This document shows, one piece after another, positions 1 to 8,987 of a stretch of DNA of 64,000 nt. The notes below the pieces were generated by a model. It was not told where the DNA came from, did no database searches, and was given only the letters and a program-made list of their open reading frames with translations. Position 1 is the stretch's first letter. Each line of letters starts with the position of its first letter. A program made the position numbers and the translations under genes. The stretch covers positions 62,001 through 126,000 of the forward strand of contig NZ_JBGFGN010000129.1 in NCBI RefSeq assembly GCF_041224595.1. The letters are read 5' to 3'. The DNA is from Donghicola sp041224595. Lineage in GTDB: Bacteria; Pseudomonadota; Alphaproteobacteria; Rhodobacterales; Rhodobacteraceae.

Positions 1-1251
1 GCCCTGATCCGCTATTTCATCCCGCGCGTGCGGGCCATGTCCAAGGACCGCGCTAATGCCCGTGCGATGGTCACAGGGCAGGTGGTCGACACGATCACCA
101 ACGTAAAAACGGTCAAGCTCTTCGCCCACGACCATCACGAAGATCGAGCCGCCCTGTCGGCGATGGAGGTTTTTCGCGGCAAGGCTCTGGATATGGGGTA
201 CTTGTCTGCGAAATTCCGCTTGGTCCTGATGTCGTGGGCCGGTGTGCTCCCCGTCCTGCTGATTGGCGCGTCGCTGCTGCTGATGCGGTCGGGGCAGGCT
301 TCGGCGGGGGATATTGCCGCGGCCGGGGCGATTTCACTGCGGATTGCGCAGATGACGGGCTGGGTCAGCTTCACACTAATGGGCATGTACGGCAACATCG
401 GCGAGGTCGAGGACGGCATTCGTACGCTGACCCCGCACCGTCGGATCGAAGATGCGCCTGGCGCGCAGGACCTGTCTGTGACGGGCGGAGAAATCCGCAT
501 TGACGGCCTGAAATACGCCTATGGCCGTGAACGAGGCGGTGTTCAAGGGATCGAACTGACCATCAACGCGGGCGAGAAGATTGGTGTCGTCGGAGCTTCT
601 GGCGCAGGGAAGTCCACCTTGGTGTCGCTTCTTCTTCGGCTCTATCAGCCAGAGGGCGGGCGCATTTTGATCGACGGTCAGGATATCTCGCACGTCACGC
701 AGCAGAGCCTGCGCAGTCAGATCGGGATGGTCACGCAGGACACGGCGATGTTCAATCGTTCCGCCCGCGAGAACATCAAGTACGGTCGACCCGACGCCAG
801 CGATGCCGAGATGAAACGCGCCGCCGAGGCGGCCGAGGCAGACGGTTTTATACAACACCTACAAGATTTCGCGGGGCGGGAAGCCTATGACGCCTATCTC
901 GGGGAGCGCGGCGTGAAACTCTCGGGCGGGCAGCGCCAACGGATCGCACTGGCCCGTGCCATTCTGAAGGACGCACCGATCCTGATCCTCGACGAAGCGA
1001 CCAGCGCGTTGGATAGTGAGGTTGAGGCCTCGATCCAGACCGCTCTGGATCATGCGATGGAGGGCAAGACCGTGCTCGCAATCGCCCACCGTCTGTCGAC
1101 CATCGCGCGGATGGACCGGATCATTGTGATGGATGATGGCAAGGTGACCGAGGCAGGCACCCATACCGAGCTGCTGGCTCACAACGGGGCCTACGCGCGG
1201 CTGTGGGCGCGGCAGTCGGGCGGGTTCTTGGGGCTCGACGCGGCAGAATGA
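1..1251 (+). CDS. ABC transporter, fused permease/ATP-binding protein (5' end missing)
   Basis: This is the C-terminal 416 residues of an ABC exporter half-transporter; the frame is open from base 1, so the start lies outside the window. The visible part begins in the membrane domain, with hydrophobic helices around residues 70-130, and continues into a complete nucleotide-binding domain. Walker A (GASGAGKST) is near residue 200, the signature LSGGQ at about 307-311, and Walker B (ILILDEATSALD) just before 335, followed by the H-loop (IAHR). The permease-ATPase fusion and the LSGGQ-type domain place it in the exporter (MsbA/LmrA-like) class. The substrate cannot be told from the sequence. It ends at a strong hairpin terminator shared with the convergent aminotransferase gene. 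Confidence 0.93.
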   Translation, partial: ALIRYFIPRVRAMSKDRANARAMVTGQVVDTITNVKTVKLFAHDHHEDRAALSAMEVFRGKALDMGYLSAKFRLVLMSWAGVLPVLLIGASLLLMRSGQASAGDIAAAGAISLRIAQMTGWVSFTLMGMYGNIGEVEDGIRTLTPHRRIEDAPGAQDLSVTGGEIRIDGLKYAYGRERGGVQGIELTINAGEKIGVVGASGAGKSTLVSLLLRLYQPEGGRILIDGQDISHVTQQSLRSQIGMVTQDTAMFNRSARENIKYGRPDASDAEMKRAAEAAEADGFIQHLQDFAGREAYDAYLGERGVKLSGGQRQRIALARAILKDAPILILDEATSALDSEVEASIQTALDHAMEGKTVLAIAHRLSTIARMDRIIVMDDGKVTEAGTHTELLAHNGAYARLWARQSGGFLGLDAAE

Positions 1252-1285
1252 AAAACGCTGGCCTCTGGGCAAGGGCCAGCGTTTT
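1252..1285. terminator. Bidirectional intrinsic terminator
   Basis: A perfect 12-bp inverted repeat (AAAACGCTGGCC at 1252-1263 and GGCCAGCGTTTT at 1274-1285) starts directly after the ABC transporter stop codon. It ends in T-runs on both strands, so it can serve the transporter gene and the convergent aminotransferase gene. Confidence 0.9.
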
Positions 1286-1291
1286 AATGTC

Positions 1292-2683
1292 TTAGGCGGG
1301 TTTGAACAGGCCGTCTGCTTTGACCTGCACCATGGCTTCGTCCAGCGATTGCCAAGCGCGCGCGATCAGCAGATCCACGCCCTCTTTGCTGATGACCAAC
1401 GGCGGAGAGATGATCATCCGGTCGCCCACATGGCGCATGATCAGGTTGTTCGCAAAGCAGCGCTCGCGGACCATGTAGCCGACGGTGCCTGCATCCGTGG
1501 CAAAGGCGGCGCGGCTTTCCTTGTGCGGAGTCAGCGCGATAGAGCCCATCAGGCCCACGATCTTGGCTTCGCCGACCATGGGATGTTCGGTCAGACCTTC
1601 GAACTTTTCCTTCAGGTAGGGCGCGATCTCTTCGCGGGCGCGGGTCACGATGCCCTCTTCGTCCAGAATGCGCAGGTTTTCTAGCGCTACGGCACAGCTG
1701 ACCGGGTGGCCCGCATAGGTGTAGCCGTGGTTGAACTCGTCGCCGCCGACGACTTCGGCCACTTCGTCACAGACGATCGAGCCGCCGATAGGCGCGTAGC
1801 CCGACGAAAGACCTTTGGCGATGGTCATGATGTGAGGCTGGATGCCTACGGTTTCGCTGCCGAACCAGTTGCCGGTGCGGCCAAAGCCGCAGATGACTTC
1901 GTCCGCGATCAGCAGGATTTCGTACTTGTCGCAGATGCGCTTCAACTCGGGCCAATAGCTGTCCGGCGGGACGATCACGCCACCAGCGCCTTGGATGGGT
2001 TCAGCGATAAAGGCCGCAACGCGGTCTTCACCCAGTTCCAGAATGGCTTTTTCCAACTGCTGTGCGCGTTCAATGCCGAAATCCTCGGGGGACATGTCGC
2101 CGCCCTCGGACCACCAGTTGGGTTGGTCGATGTGGTGCACGTTCTGCACGACGCCGCCTTGGGCGTGCATCCCGCTCATGCCACCCAGCGACATCGCACC
2201 AAGGGTCGAGCCGTGGTACGCGTTCTTGCGGCTGATGATGATATTTTTTCCCGGCTTGCCCTTCTGGGCCCAGTAAAAGCGCGCCATGCGGATGTTTGTG
2301 TCGTTCGCCTCGGAGCCAGAGCCCGCATAGAAGACGTGGTTCAGATCACCGGGGGCCAGTTCCGCCAGCCGCTGGGACAGGGCGATGACCGGCACGTGGG
2401 TCGTCTGGAAGAACGTGTTGTAGTAGGGCAGTTCTTTCATCTGGCGGTAGGCGGCTTCGGCCAGCTCATCGCGGCCGTAGCCGATGTTGACGCACCACAG
2501 GCCCGCCATCGCGTCCAGAATTTCAGCCCCTTCGGAGTCCCATAGCCGTGTGCCCTGCGCTCGCGTGATGACCCGCGCGCCCTTTTTCGCGAAGCCCGAT
2601 TGGGTCGAAAAGGGGTGCATGTGGTGCGCTGCGTCCAGAGCCTGCAATTCGGCTGTGGGCATGTGGTTGGAAATCTCGACCAT
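1292..2683 (-). CDS. Class III (omega-type) aminotransferase, probably putrescine/polyamine-pyruvate aminotransferase
   Basis: This 463-residue PLP enzyme transfers a terminal amino group from a diamine or omega-amino acid to pyruvate. The class III pattern is complete: the GSGSEAND segment for cofactor phosphate binding, the LIADEVICGFGRTG block with the PLP-contacting Asp, and the Schiff-base Lys in TIAKGLSSGYAP near residue 290. The closest type I recognise is the SpuC/putrescine-pyruvate aminotransferase group. Its position beside a GntR regulator and the putrescine importer genes supports a role in putrescine catabolism. Taurine, beta-alanine or another omega-amino acid remain possible substrates. 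The gene has its own promoter in the gap behind the GntR gene. Confidence 0.88.
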   Translation of the reverse strand: MVEISNHMPTAELQALDAAHHMHPFSTQSGFAKKGARVITRAQGTRLWDSEGAEILDAMAGLWCVNIGYGRDELAEAAYRQMKELPYYNTFFQTTHVPVIALSQRLAELAPGDLNHVFYAGSGSEANDTNIRMARFYWAQKGKPGKNIIISRKNAYHGSTLGAMSLGGMSGMHAQGGVVQNVHHIDQPNWWSEGGDMSPEDFGIERAQQLEKAILELGEDRVAAFIAEPIQGAGGVIVPPDSYWPELKRICDKYEILLIADEVICGFGRTGNWFGSETVGIQPHIMTIAKGLSSGYAPIGGSIVCDEVAEVVGGDEFNHGYTYAGHPVSCAVALENLRILDEEGIVTRAREEIAPYLKEKFEGLTEHPMVGEAKIVGLMGSIALTPHKESRAAFATDAGTVGYMVRERCFANNLIMRHVGDRMIISPPLVISKEGVDLLIARAWQSLDEAMVQVKADGLFKPA

Positions 2684-2740
2684 AACGATCCTCGTCCTGA
2701 CAAAGGGGGAGACGGGCGCCGCAGCGCCGCTGTTAAGATG

Positions 2741-2768
2741 AGAATATGATCAAATTATTTACTGTCAA
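2741..2768 (-). promoter_or_regulatory. Promoter with embedded operator for the aminotransferase gene
   Basis: Read on the minus strand, TTGACA (2768-2763), a 16-base spacer and TATTCT (2746-2741) form a near-consensus sigma-70 promoter. The spacer contains TGATCAAATT (2748-2757 on the plus strand), which recurs upstream of potF. A repressor bound there would block polymerase. The -35 box overlaps the end of the GntR gene. Confidence 0.6.
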
Positions 2769-3445
2769 ATCGAATCAGAGGCCCCGAGGCTCTCTGCCAG
2801 CTGATTCATGCCTTGTTCGATGTCGTCGCGCATCGCTCGGGCGGCGCCTTTGACGTCGCCTGCTGCCATAGCAGTCAGCAAAATCTTGTGATTGTCCGGA
2901 AGGTTGACGGTGCCGTACCGACCGCACACCACGCGCAGGGATGGTCCGAACCGTAACCACATGCTATCCGCCATGGACGACAGGATGGGCGCATCTGCGA
3001 GATCGTAGAGCCGGTGGTGAAACTGGTAGTTGCCCCGCAGATAGCCCGATATGTCCCCGTGCTGCATGGCCGAATCCAGCTGTTTGTCGATGGTCGCCAG
3101 ACTGTCACGCGCCGCATCGTCAGCCTTTTGGCAAGCCAGCTCCGCCAGCCGCGGTTCGAGGGCGAGACGCGCAAAAACCAGCTCTTCGACGGAGTTGCAG
3201 GTCAATCTGGGGACGCAGACGCGGCGGTTTCCCTGCAGATCCAGCGCGCCTTCGGCGATCAGGCGGCGTATGGCCTCGCGCACCGGAGTCATGCCGGCTC
3301 CCAACTGTTCGGTCAGGCCCAGAATCGTCACAGGCTGCCCTGGGGCGAGCTCTCCGAACAAGACCTTTTCTCGTAAAGATCGGTATGCGACCTCATGGGC
3401 GGGGAGTGGGGCGCTTTTGACGTTCGGGAGGTCAGGGCTGCTCAA
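2765..3445 (-). CDS. GntR-family transcriptional regulator (FCD/FadR-type effector domain)
   Basis: This 226-residue regulator has an N-terminal winged helix-turn-helix at about residues 15-85, including the GntR signature region AYRSLREKVLFGELAPG and the recognition helix around GAGMTPVREAIRRL. An all-helical FCD ligand-binding domain follows, with the His/Asp metal-type pattern around RGNYQFHHRLYDLAD. It sits between the aminotransferase gene and the divergent potFGHI operon. Both of those carry the motif TGATCAAATT at their predicted promoters, so I infer it is the local polyamine-responsive repressor. The effector is not shown by the sequence. Confidence 0.9.
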   Translation of the reverse strand: MSSPDLPNVKSAPLPAHEVAYRSLREKVLFGELAPGQPVTILGLTEQLGAGMTPVREAIRRLIAEGALDLQGNRRVCVPRLTCNSVEELVFARLALEPRLAELACQKADDAARDSLATIDKQLDSAMQHGDISGYLRGNYQFHHRLYDLADAPILSSMADSMWLRFGPSLRVVCGRYGTVNLPDNHKILLTAMAAGDVKGAARAMRDDIEQGMNQLAESLGASDSI

Positions 3446-3531
3446 TTCTTAATCACCTTCCAAATTGTGTTGTGCCGCTTGCGTCGTATCCAGCCTTATG
3501 AGTTTACTGGAGATGTGGGAATAATGAAACG

Positions 3532-3561
3532 TTGCCACATGGGGTAAAACTTGATCAAATT
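3532..3561 (+). promoter_or_regulatory. Possible promoter/operator upstream of potF
   Basis: TTGCCA (3532-3537), a 17-base spacer and TCAAAT (3555-3560) make a plausible weak sigma-70 promoter. The motif TGATCAAATT (3552-3561) overlaps its -10 box, matching the motif inside the aminotransferase promoter. This is a candidate site for the adjacent GntR regulator. Confidence 0.4.
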
Positions 3562-3606
3562 CTCTACAAGGCGCGAAAAGCGTCAGATGCCCAACAGGAG
3601 AGTACC

Positions 3607-4692
3607 ATGACATTCAAACTTGCGACCACCACCGCAGTGCTTGCGATTACTGCAGCATCGGCCATGGCCGAAGAGGTCCGCGTCTACAACTGGTCCGACT
3701 ATATCGACGAAGAGCTGCTGACCAAGTTCGAAGAAGAGACCGGCCTCGAGCTGGTCTACGACGTGTTCGACAGCAACGAAGTTCTGGAAACCAAGATGCT
3801 GGCCGGTGGTTCGGGCTATGACGTCGTGGTCCCGACCGGCAGCTTCTTGCAGCGTCAGATCATGGCAGGTGCGTTCCAGAAGCTGGACATGTCGCAGTTG
3901 CCTAACGCGGATAACCTGTGGGACGTGATCAAAGACCGTACCGCACAATATGACCCCGGCAACGAGTACTCGATCAACTACATGTGGGGCACCACAGGCA
4001 TCGGGACGAACACTGGCAAAGTCGCCGAAGTTCTGGGGGATGACGCGCCCATCGATAGCCTGTCGCTGATCTTTGATCCCGCGAACATGGAAAAGCTGGC
4101 CGAGTGTGGTGTCTATTTCCTGGACGCTCCGACCGAGGTAATCCCCGCGGCACTGGCTTACCTGGGTGAGAACCCTGATAGCAAGGACGCGGACGTTATC
4201 GCCAAGGCCGAAGAGGTCCTGATGGGCGTGCGTCCCTACATTCAGAAGTTCCACTCGTCGGAATACATCAACGCGCTGGCCAATGGTGAAATCTGTGTCG
4301 CCTTTGGCTGGTCGGGTGACATCTTGCAGGCCCGCGACCGCGCCGCCGAAGCCGATAACGGCGTTGAGGTGGCCTATCACGCTCCCAAAGAGGGTGCGCT
4401 GATGTGGTTCGATCAGATGGCAATTCCTGCCGACGCGCCGAACCCCGAAGGTGCGCACACCTTCTTGAACTTCATTATGGACGCGCAGAACATGGCTGCG
4501 GCGTCGAACTACGTGTACTACGCGAACGGCAACAAAGCCTCGCAAGAGTACCTGATCGAAGACGTGATTGGCGACACCGCGATCTATCCTGACGAGGCGA
4601 CGCTGGAAAACCTCTACACCTTCTCGCCCTATGATCCGAAGCTGCAGCGGACCGTGACCCGCATGTGGACCAAGATCAAATCGGGCAACTAA
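3607..4692 (+). CDS. potF: Putrescine-binding periplasmic protein of an ABC importer
   Basis: This 361-residue periplasmic binding protein delivers putrescine to the PotGHI importer. A signal peptide ends at ASAMA, and the mature protein starts EEVRVYNWSDYIDEELL. Positions matching putrescine-contacting residues known in E. coli PotF are present: Ser-Asp in NWSDY, Trp and Asp in GWSGD, Asp in WFDQMA, and Tyr in NYVYYANGNKA. That favours putrescine over spermidine as ligand. I chose the ATG at 3607 because it follows the ribosome site AGGAGAG and begins a clean signal peptide; the frame is open further upstream. A GC-rich hairpin with a T-run separates it from potG, which fits the usual excess of binding protein. 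Confidence 0.95.
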   Translation: MTFKLATTTAVLAITAASAMAEEVRVYNWSDYIDEELLTKFEEETGLELVYDVFDSNEVLETKMLAGGSGYDVVVPTGSFLQRQIMAGAFQKLDMSQLPNADNLWDVIKDRTAQYDPGNEYSINYMWGTTGIGTNTGKVAEVLGDDAPIDSLSLIFDPANMEKLAECGVYFLDAPTEVIPAALAYLGENPDSKDADVIAKAEEVLMGVRPYIQKFHSSEYINALANGEICVAFGWSGDILQARDRAAEADNGVEVAYHAPKEGALMWFDQMAIPADAPNPEGAHTFLNFIMDAQNMAAASNYVYYANGNKASQEYLIEDVIGDTAIYPDEATLENLYTFSPYDPKLQRTVTRMWTKIKSGN

Positions 4693-4704
4693 GACCGACG
4701 TTTC

Positions 4705-4742
4705 GGGCGCGCAGGGTTCCTTGCGCGCCCCCTTTTGTTTTT
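4705..4742 (+). terminator. Intergenic hairpin with T-run between potF and potG (attenuating terminator)
   Basis: GGGCGCGCA (4705-4713) pairs perfectly with TGCGCGCCC (4722-4730), followed by CCTTTTGTTTTT. It resembles an intrinsic terminator but lies inside the pot operon, so partial termination could lower potGHI expression relative to potF. Confidence 0.8.
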
Positions 4743-4764
4743 CGACCATTCGCCGAGGTTATTC

Positions 4765-5901
4765 ATGCCCGCCAACGGTGCTCCGATTTTCGCCCCTTGG
4801 GATGATCCCGCTGCCAAGCCGCTGATCCGGTTTGAAAATGTCACCAAACGGTTCGGAGATTTCACCGCAATCGACAACCTAACGCTGGATATCTACGAGC
4901 GGGAATTCTTTGCACTCTTGGGTCCGTCGGGCTGCGGCAAGACCACGATGATGCGGATGCTGGCGGGTTTCGAAACCCCCACCGAAGGCAAGATTTATGT
5001 CGGCGGACAGGACATGGGGCCGATCGCGCCGAACCAGCGCCCCGTGAACATGATGTTCCAGAGCTATGCGCTGTTCCCGCACCTGTCAGTCTATGAAAAC
5101 ATCGCGTTTGGCCTGCGCCGTGATGGCAAGCCCAAGGACGAAATCCACCACCGTGTCGAAGAGATGCTGCGGATGGTCCGTCTTCAGAAATTCGCGAAAC
5201 GGAAACCGCACCAGATTTCCGGCGGTCAGCGGCAGCGTGTGGCTTTGGCGCGTTCCTTGGCCAAAGAGCCCAAGCTGCTTCTGCTGGACGAACCCCTTGG
5301 CGCGCTCGACGCCAAACTGCGCGAAGACACGCAGTTCGAGCTGATGGATATTCAGGAAAACACCGGCACTACTTTCGTGATCGTGACCCACGATCAGGAA
5401 GAAGCCATGACCGTCGCCAGCCGCATCGCCGTCATGGACGAAGGCAAGGTGATGCAGGTCTCGACCCCCGACCGCATCTATGAATTCCCCGACAACGCGT
5501 ATGTGGCGGACTTTATCGGGGACGTGAACCTGATCGAGGGCCGCTCTAGCGCGGCGATTGACGAAACGGTCCAGATCGAATGGGCCGAAGGACAGCAGGC
5601 CATCACTGCGCAGACCCAGCGTCTCATCACTGCGGGGCAAAAGGTCTACTACGCGATCCGCCCCGAAAAGGTGACGATCAGTCCCGAGCGCCCTGCAGAT
5701 GCCGTGAATGCGGCGCAGGGCAAAATCCTTGATATTGCATACTTGGGGAACCTCTCGACCTATCACGTGCAACTGCCGACAGGCCAAGTGATCAAGTCGC
5801 AGATGGCCAACACCCGTCGCATCAGCCGCCGTCCCTACACGTGGGAGGATCAAGTCTGGGTCAGCTGGACCAAGACTGGCGGCTCGGTGCTGGAGGGTTA
5901 A
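4765..5901 (+). CDS. potG: Putrescine ABC importer ATP-binding protein
   Basis: This 378-residue ATPase powers the putrescine importer. Walker A (GPSGCGKTT) is near residue 53, the signature ISGGQRQRVALAR near 152, and Walker B (LLLLDEPLGALD) near 172. A C-terminal TOBE/OB-type regulatory domain follows from about residue 290, typical of the PotA/PotG/MalK class. The ATG at 4765 follows a short GAGG ribosome site; an in-frame start at 4735 would overlap the T-run of the preceding hairpin and is less likely. The stop is three bases before the potH ATG, so the two are probably translationally coupled. Confidence 0.94.
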   Translation: MPANGAPIFAPWDDPAAKPLIRFENVTKRFGDFTAIDNLTLDIYEREFFALLGPSGCGKTTMMRMLAGFETPTEGKIYVGGQDMGPIAPNQRPVNMMFQSYALFPHLSVYENIAFGLRRDGKPKDEIHHRVEEMLRMVRLQKFAKRKPHQISGGQRQRVALARSLAKEPKLLLLDEPLGALDAKLREDTQFELMDIQENTGTTFVIVTHDQEEAMTVASRIAVMDEGKVMQVSTPDRIYEFPDNAYVADFIGDVNLIEGRSSAAIDETVQIEWAEGQQAITAQTQRLITAGQKVYYAIRPEKVTISPERPADAVNAAQGKILDIAYLGNLSTYHVQLPTGQVIKSQMANTRRISRRPYTWEDQVWVSWTKTGGSVLEG

Positions 5902-5904
5902 GTG

Positions 5905-6795
5905 ATGCGCCGCTACATTGTCATAGCGCTGCCGTATCTTTGGCTCTTAGGGCTGTTCTTGGTCCCCTTCCTGATTGTGCTAAAGATTTCGTTGTCTGAT
6001 CTGAACCTATCAATCCCGCCCTATCTGCCTCAGCTGGATCCCAGCGCCGGTTGGGCCGGGCTGAAAGATTTTTTTAGCCAACTGGATTTCGAGAACTTCG
6101 TCTTCCTGACCGAAGACGACCTGTACTGGAAAGCCTACCTGAGCAGCCTGAAGATCGCGGTTGTCGCGACCTTCTTTACGCTGTGTGTGGGCTATCCGAT
6201 GGCCTACGGCATGGCCCGTGCGCCATCCGAATGGCGTCCGACTCTGATGATGCTGGTGATCCTGCCGTTCTGGACCAGCTTCTTGATCCGCGTCTATTCG
6301 TGGATGGGCATCCTGTCGAACGAAGGGTTCCTAAACCAGTTTCTGCTGTGGACCGGCATCATTTCCGAGCCGCTGGTGATCATGAACACCACGACTGCCG
6401 TCTATATCGGGATCGTTTACACCTACCTGCCGTTCATGATCTTGCCGATCTATTCCGCGCTGGAAAAAATGGACGATAGCCTGCTCGAAGCGGCCGAAGA
6501 CCTTGGGTGTTCCCGCCTGCAGGCGTTCTGGCTGGTGACCTTCCCGCTGTCGAAATCCGGCATCATTGCGGGGTGTTTTCTGGTCTTTATTCCGTCGATT
6601 GGCGAGTTCGTGATCCCGTCGCTCTTGGGCGGATCGGATACGCTGATGATCGGCAAAGTCCTGTGGGAAGAGTTCTTTAACAACCGTGATTGGCCCGTGG
6701 CCTCGGCGGTGGCGGTGATCCTGCTGGCGATCCTTGTGATCCCGATCATCCTGTTTCAACGCAACGAGCAAAAGCAGCGGGAGGCAGACGGATGA
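5905..6795 (+). CDS. potH: Putrescine ABC importer permease
   Basis: This is a 296-residue inner-membrane permease with about six transmembrane helices. The conserved permease loop that docks on the ATPase is visible as LLEAAEDLGCSRLQAFWLVT, with downstream hydrophobic helices. It pairs with PotI to form the channel. Both a GTG at 5902 and an ATG at 5905 are possible starts; the ATG is seven bases from GGAGGG and is preferred. The stop overlaps the potI start in the form ATGA. Confidence 0.93.
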   Translation: MRRYIVIALPYLWLLGLFLVPFLIVLKISLSDLNLSIPPYLPQLDPSAGWAGLKDFFSQLDFENFVFLTEDDLYWKAYLSSLKIAVVATFFTLCVGYPMAYGMARAPSEWRPTLMMLVILPFWTSFLIRVYSWMGILSNEGFLNQFLLWTGIISEPLVIMNTTTAVYIGIVYTYLPFMILPIYSALEKMDDSLLEAAEDLGCSRLQAFWLVTFPLSKSGIIAGCFLVFIPSIGEFVIPSLLGGSDTLMIGKVLWEEFFNNRDWPVASAVAVILLAILVIPIILFQRNEQKQREADG

Positions 6796-7607
6796 GACGT
6801 TTCAGCTGGTTCAACCTGACCTCCCTGACGCTGGGGTTCGCGTTCCTGTATCTGCCCATGCTGATCTTGGTGATCTATTCATTCAATGAATCCAAACTCG
6901 TGACGGTTTGGGCGGGCTTCTCGACCAAGTGGTACGGCGAGTTGATGCAGAACGAGGCGTTTCTGGACGCTGCATGGGTGACCTTGCAAGTCGGTGTGAT
7001 CAGTTCGACCATCGCCGCCGTTCTGGGGACGATGGCGGCGCATATCATGGTGCGTGGCGGTCGGTTCTTTGGCCGGACGCTGTTTTCCGGCATGATCTAC
7101 GCCCCGCTTGTGATGCCCGAAGTCATCACCGGTCTGTCGCTTCTACTCTTGTTCATCGGCATTGGCTTGGACCGCGGTGTGTTAACCATTGTTCTCGCCC
7201 ATACCACGTTCAGCATGTGCTACGTCAGTGTCGTCGTCAGTTCGCGACTTGTTAGCTTTGACAAGTCGCTAGAAGAGGCCGCCCTGGATTTGGGCTGCAC
7301 CCCGTTCCAAGCTTTTCGCCTTGTCACTCTGCCGATCATCATGCCGGCGGTTATTTCTGGCTGGCTGCTCGCGTTTACCCTGTCGTTAGATGACTTGGTC
7401 ATCGCCAGCTTTACCGCTGGTCCGTCGGCCACAACCCTACCGATCAAGATCTTCAGTTCGGTGCGTCTGGGGGTCAGCCCCGAGATCAACGCGCTGTCTA
7501 CCATCATGATCGGGATTGTGACCGTGGGCGTGATCACCACATCGATCATTAGCAAACGCAACATCGCCCGCGCCGAAGCCGACGCCCGCGCTGCCGAGCG
7601 CACCTGA
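6792..7607 (+). CDS. potI: Putrescine ABC importer permease
   Basis: This is the second permease (271 residues) of the putrescine importer. Six hydrophobic segments can be seen, and the docking loop reads LEEAALDLGCTPFQAFRLVT. The start overlaps the potH stop (ATGA), and its own stop overlaps the ATG of the following oxidase gene (TGATG). All four transport genes and the oxidase therefore look like one transcript with coupled translation. Confidence 0.93.
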   Translation: MRRFSWFNLTSLTLGFAFLYLPMLILVIYSFNESKLVTVWAGFSTKWYGELMQNEAFLDAAWVTLQVGVISSTIAAVLGTMAAHIMVRGGRFFGRTLFSGMIYAPLVMPEVITGLSLLLLFIGIGLDRGVLTIVLAHTTFSMCYVSVVVSSRLVSFDKSLEEAALDLGCTPFQAFRLVTLPIIMPAVISGWLLAFTLSLDDLVIASFTAGPSATTLPIKIFSSVRLGVSPEINALSTIMIGIVTVGVITTSIISKRNIARAEADARAAERT

Positions 7608-8908
7608 TGTCACGCGTCTTCGAGGATTACGCCTACACCGACGCGGTGCGGAATGGTTGCTATTGGGACACCTCAGTAAAGCAGCGATCCTGGCCGGTCT
7701 TGCGTGGCACCCACCAAGCGGATGTTGTTATCCTTGGCGCAGGCTTTGTCGGGCTGAATGCAGCGATTGAACTGGCGCAGGGCGGTGCTTCGGTTGTTGT
7801 GCTAGAGGCGGAATGGCCCGGTTGGGGCGCATCGGGTCGGAACGGCGGTTTCTGCTGCATGGGCGGGGCAAAGGCCGAGGATTCCACGATCTCGCAGCAT
7901 TACGGCGAAACCGCGTTGCAGGAGTGGGATGCCGCTCAGGTCGCTGCGATCGACCTTGTGGGGCGCCGGATTGCCGACTTGGCTTTGGACGTGGAGCGCC
8001 ACTCAGACGGTGAGATCATTCTCGCTCACTCAGCCAGATCGATGGCACGCTTGGCAAAAGCGCACCAGAATGTGCTCGGTCCCGAAGAACTTTGTTCCAG
8101 AGGTATTCGAGCCTCTGGGATTCACGGCGGTGTACACACGCCTGTTGGGTTTGGACTGAACCCCCGCCGTTATGCCGAGGGGCTGGCCGCGCACGCGGAA
8201 ACTCTTGGCGTCAGCATTTACGGCCAGTCCCCGGTGACGCAGTTGAAGAGATCGGGCCTGAATTGGCGGGCAGCGGCAAACGATGGCTGGGTCGAGGCGG
8301 ACAAGGTTCTGATCGCCTCCAATGGCTACAGTCGGGATAATCTGCCGGACTGGCTCGCGGGGCGGTATTTACCTGCGCAATCTTCGGTGATGGTGACCCG
8401 TCCTCTGACGCGTGCCGAACAAGAAGCGCAGGGCTGGACCAGTGATCTAATGGCCTATGACACGCGGACGCTCTTGCATTATTTCCGGCGGCTTCCGGAC
8501 GATCGTTTCCTGTTTGGGATGCGCGGTGGTTTGACCTCCTCTCCTCGTGCAGAAGAGGCTGTACAGCGGCGGATGCGTCAGCACTTCGACCGGATGTTCC
8601 CAGCGTGGAAACATGTCGAAGCGACCCACATGTGGTCGGGCCTTGTGTGCTTGATGCCCTCTCTTGTGCCTTTTGTCGGAGCGCTGCCTGACACAACCGG
8701 TCTCTATGCTGCGATGGGATGGCACGGCAATGGCGTTGCGATGGGCAGTTATGCTGGAGCAGTCATTGGCAAGCAGATGGCAGGTCAGCCGTTCGAAGGA
8801 TTGCCGGACTTTGTGCAGTATCCGCCCCGCCAGTTTCCGCTATCCAAACACCGCCGTACTTTGCTTCGGTTGGCGTATCTGGGCTATGCGGTCAAAGATC
8901 TTTTCTAA
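7607..8908 (+). CDS. FAD-dependent oxidoreductase, PuuB-like (amine/gamma-glutamylputrescine oxidase type)
   Basis: This 433-residue protein belongs to the D-amino-acid-oxidase fold. An N-terminal Rossmann FAD motif (VVILGAGFVGLNAAIELA) lies at about residues 39-57, the second flavin contact GWGASGRNGG follows, and a C-terminal FAD-binding block is seen at AMGWHGNGVAMG. The family includes E. coli PuuB, which oxidises gamma-glutamylputrescine. It is the last gene of the pot operon, so a substrate derived from imported putrescine is likely. No gamma-glutamylputrescine synthetase is present in the window, so direct oxidation of an amine is an alternative. Confidence 0.85.
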   Translation: MSRVFEDYAYTDAVRNGCYWDTSVKQRSWPVLRGTHQADVVILGAGFVGLNAAIELAQGGASVVVLEAEWPGWGASGRNGGFCCMGGAKAEDSTISQHYGETALQEWDAAQVAAIDLVGRRIADLALDVERHSDGEIILAHSARSMARLAKAHQNVLGPEELCSRGIRASGIHGGVHTPVGFGLNPRRYAEGLAAHAETLGVSIYGQSPVTQLKRSGLNWRAAANDGWVEADKVLIASNGYSRDNLPDWLAGRYLPAQSSVMVTRPLTRAEQEAQGWTSDLMAYDTRTLLHYFRRLPDDRFLFGMRGGLTSSPRAEEAVQRRMRQHFDRMFPAWKHVEATHMWSGLVCLMPSLVPFVGALPDTTGLYAAMGWHGNGVAMGSYAGAVIGKQMAGQPFEGLPDFVQYPPRQFPLSKHRRTLLRLAYLGYAVKDLF

Positions 8909-8987
8909 AAATCTGGCTGATCGCCAATTCAGGACTGGCTTCTCGGCCCTAGGTTTATAAATATGCCGCAAGTTTATTGCATAAAGT

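Noticed and set aside
3583..4749. 388-residue minus-strand frame opposite potF
   Set aside because: potF has the signal peptide and putrescine-binding residues; the reverse frame is composition shadow.
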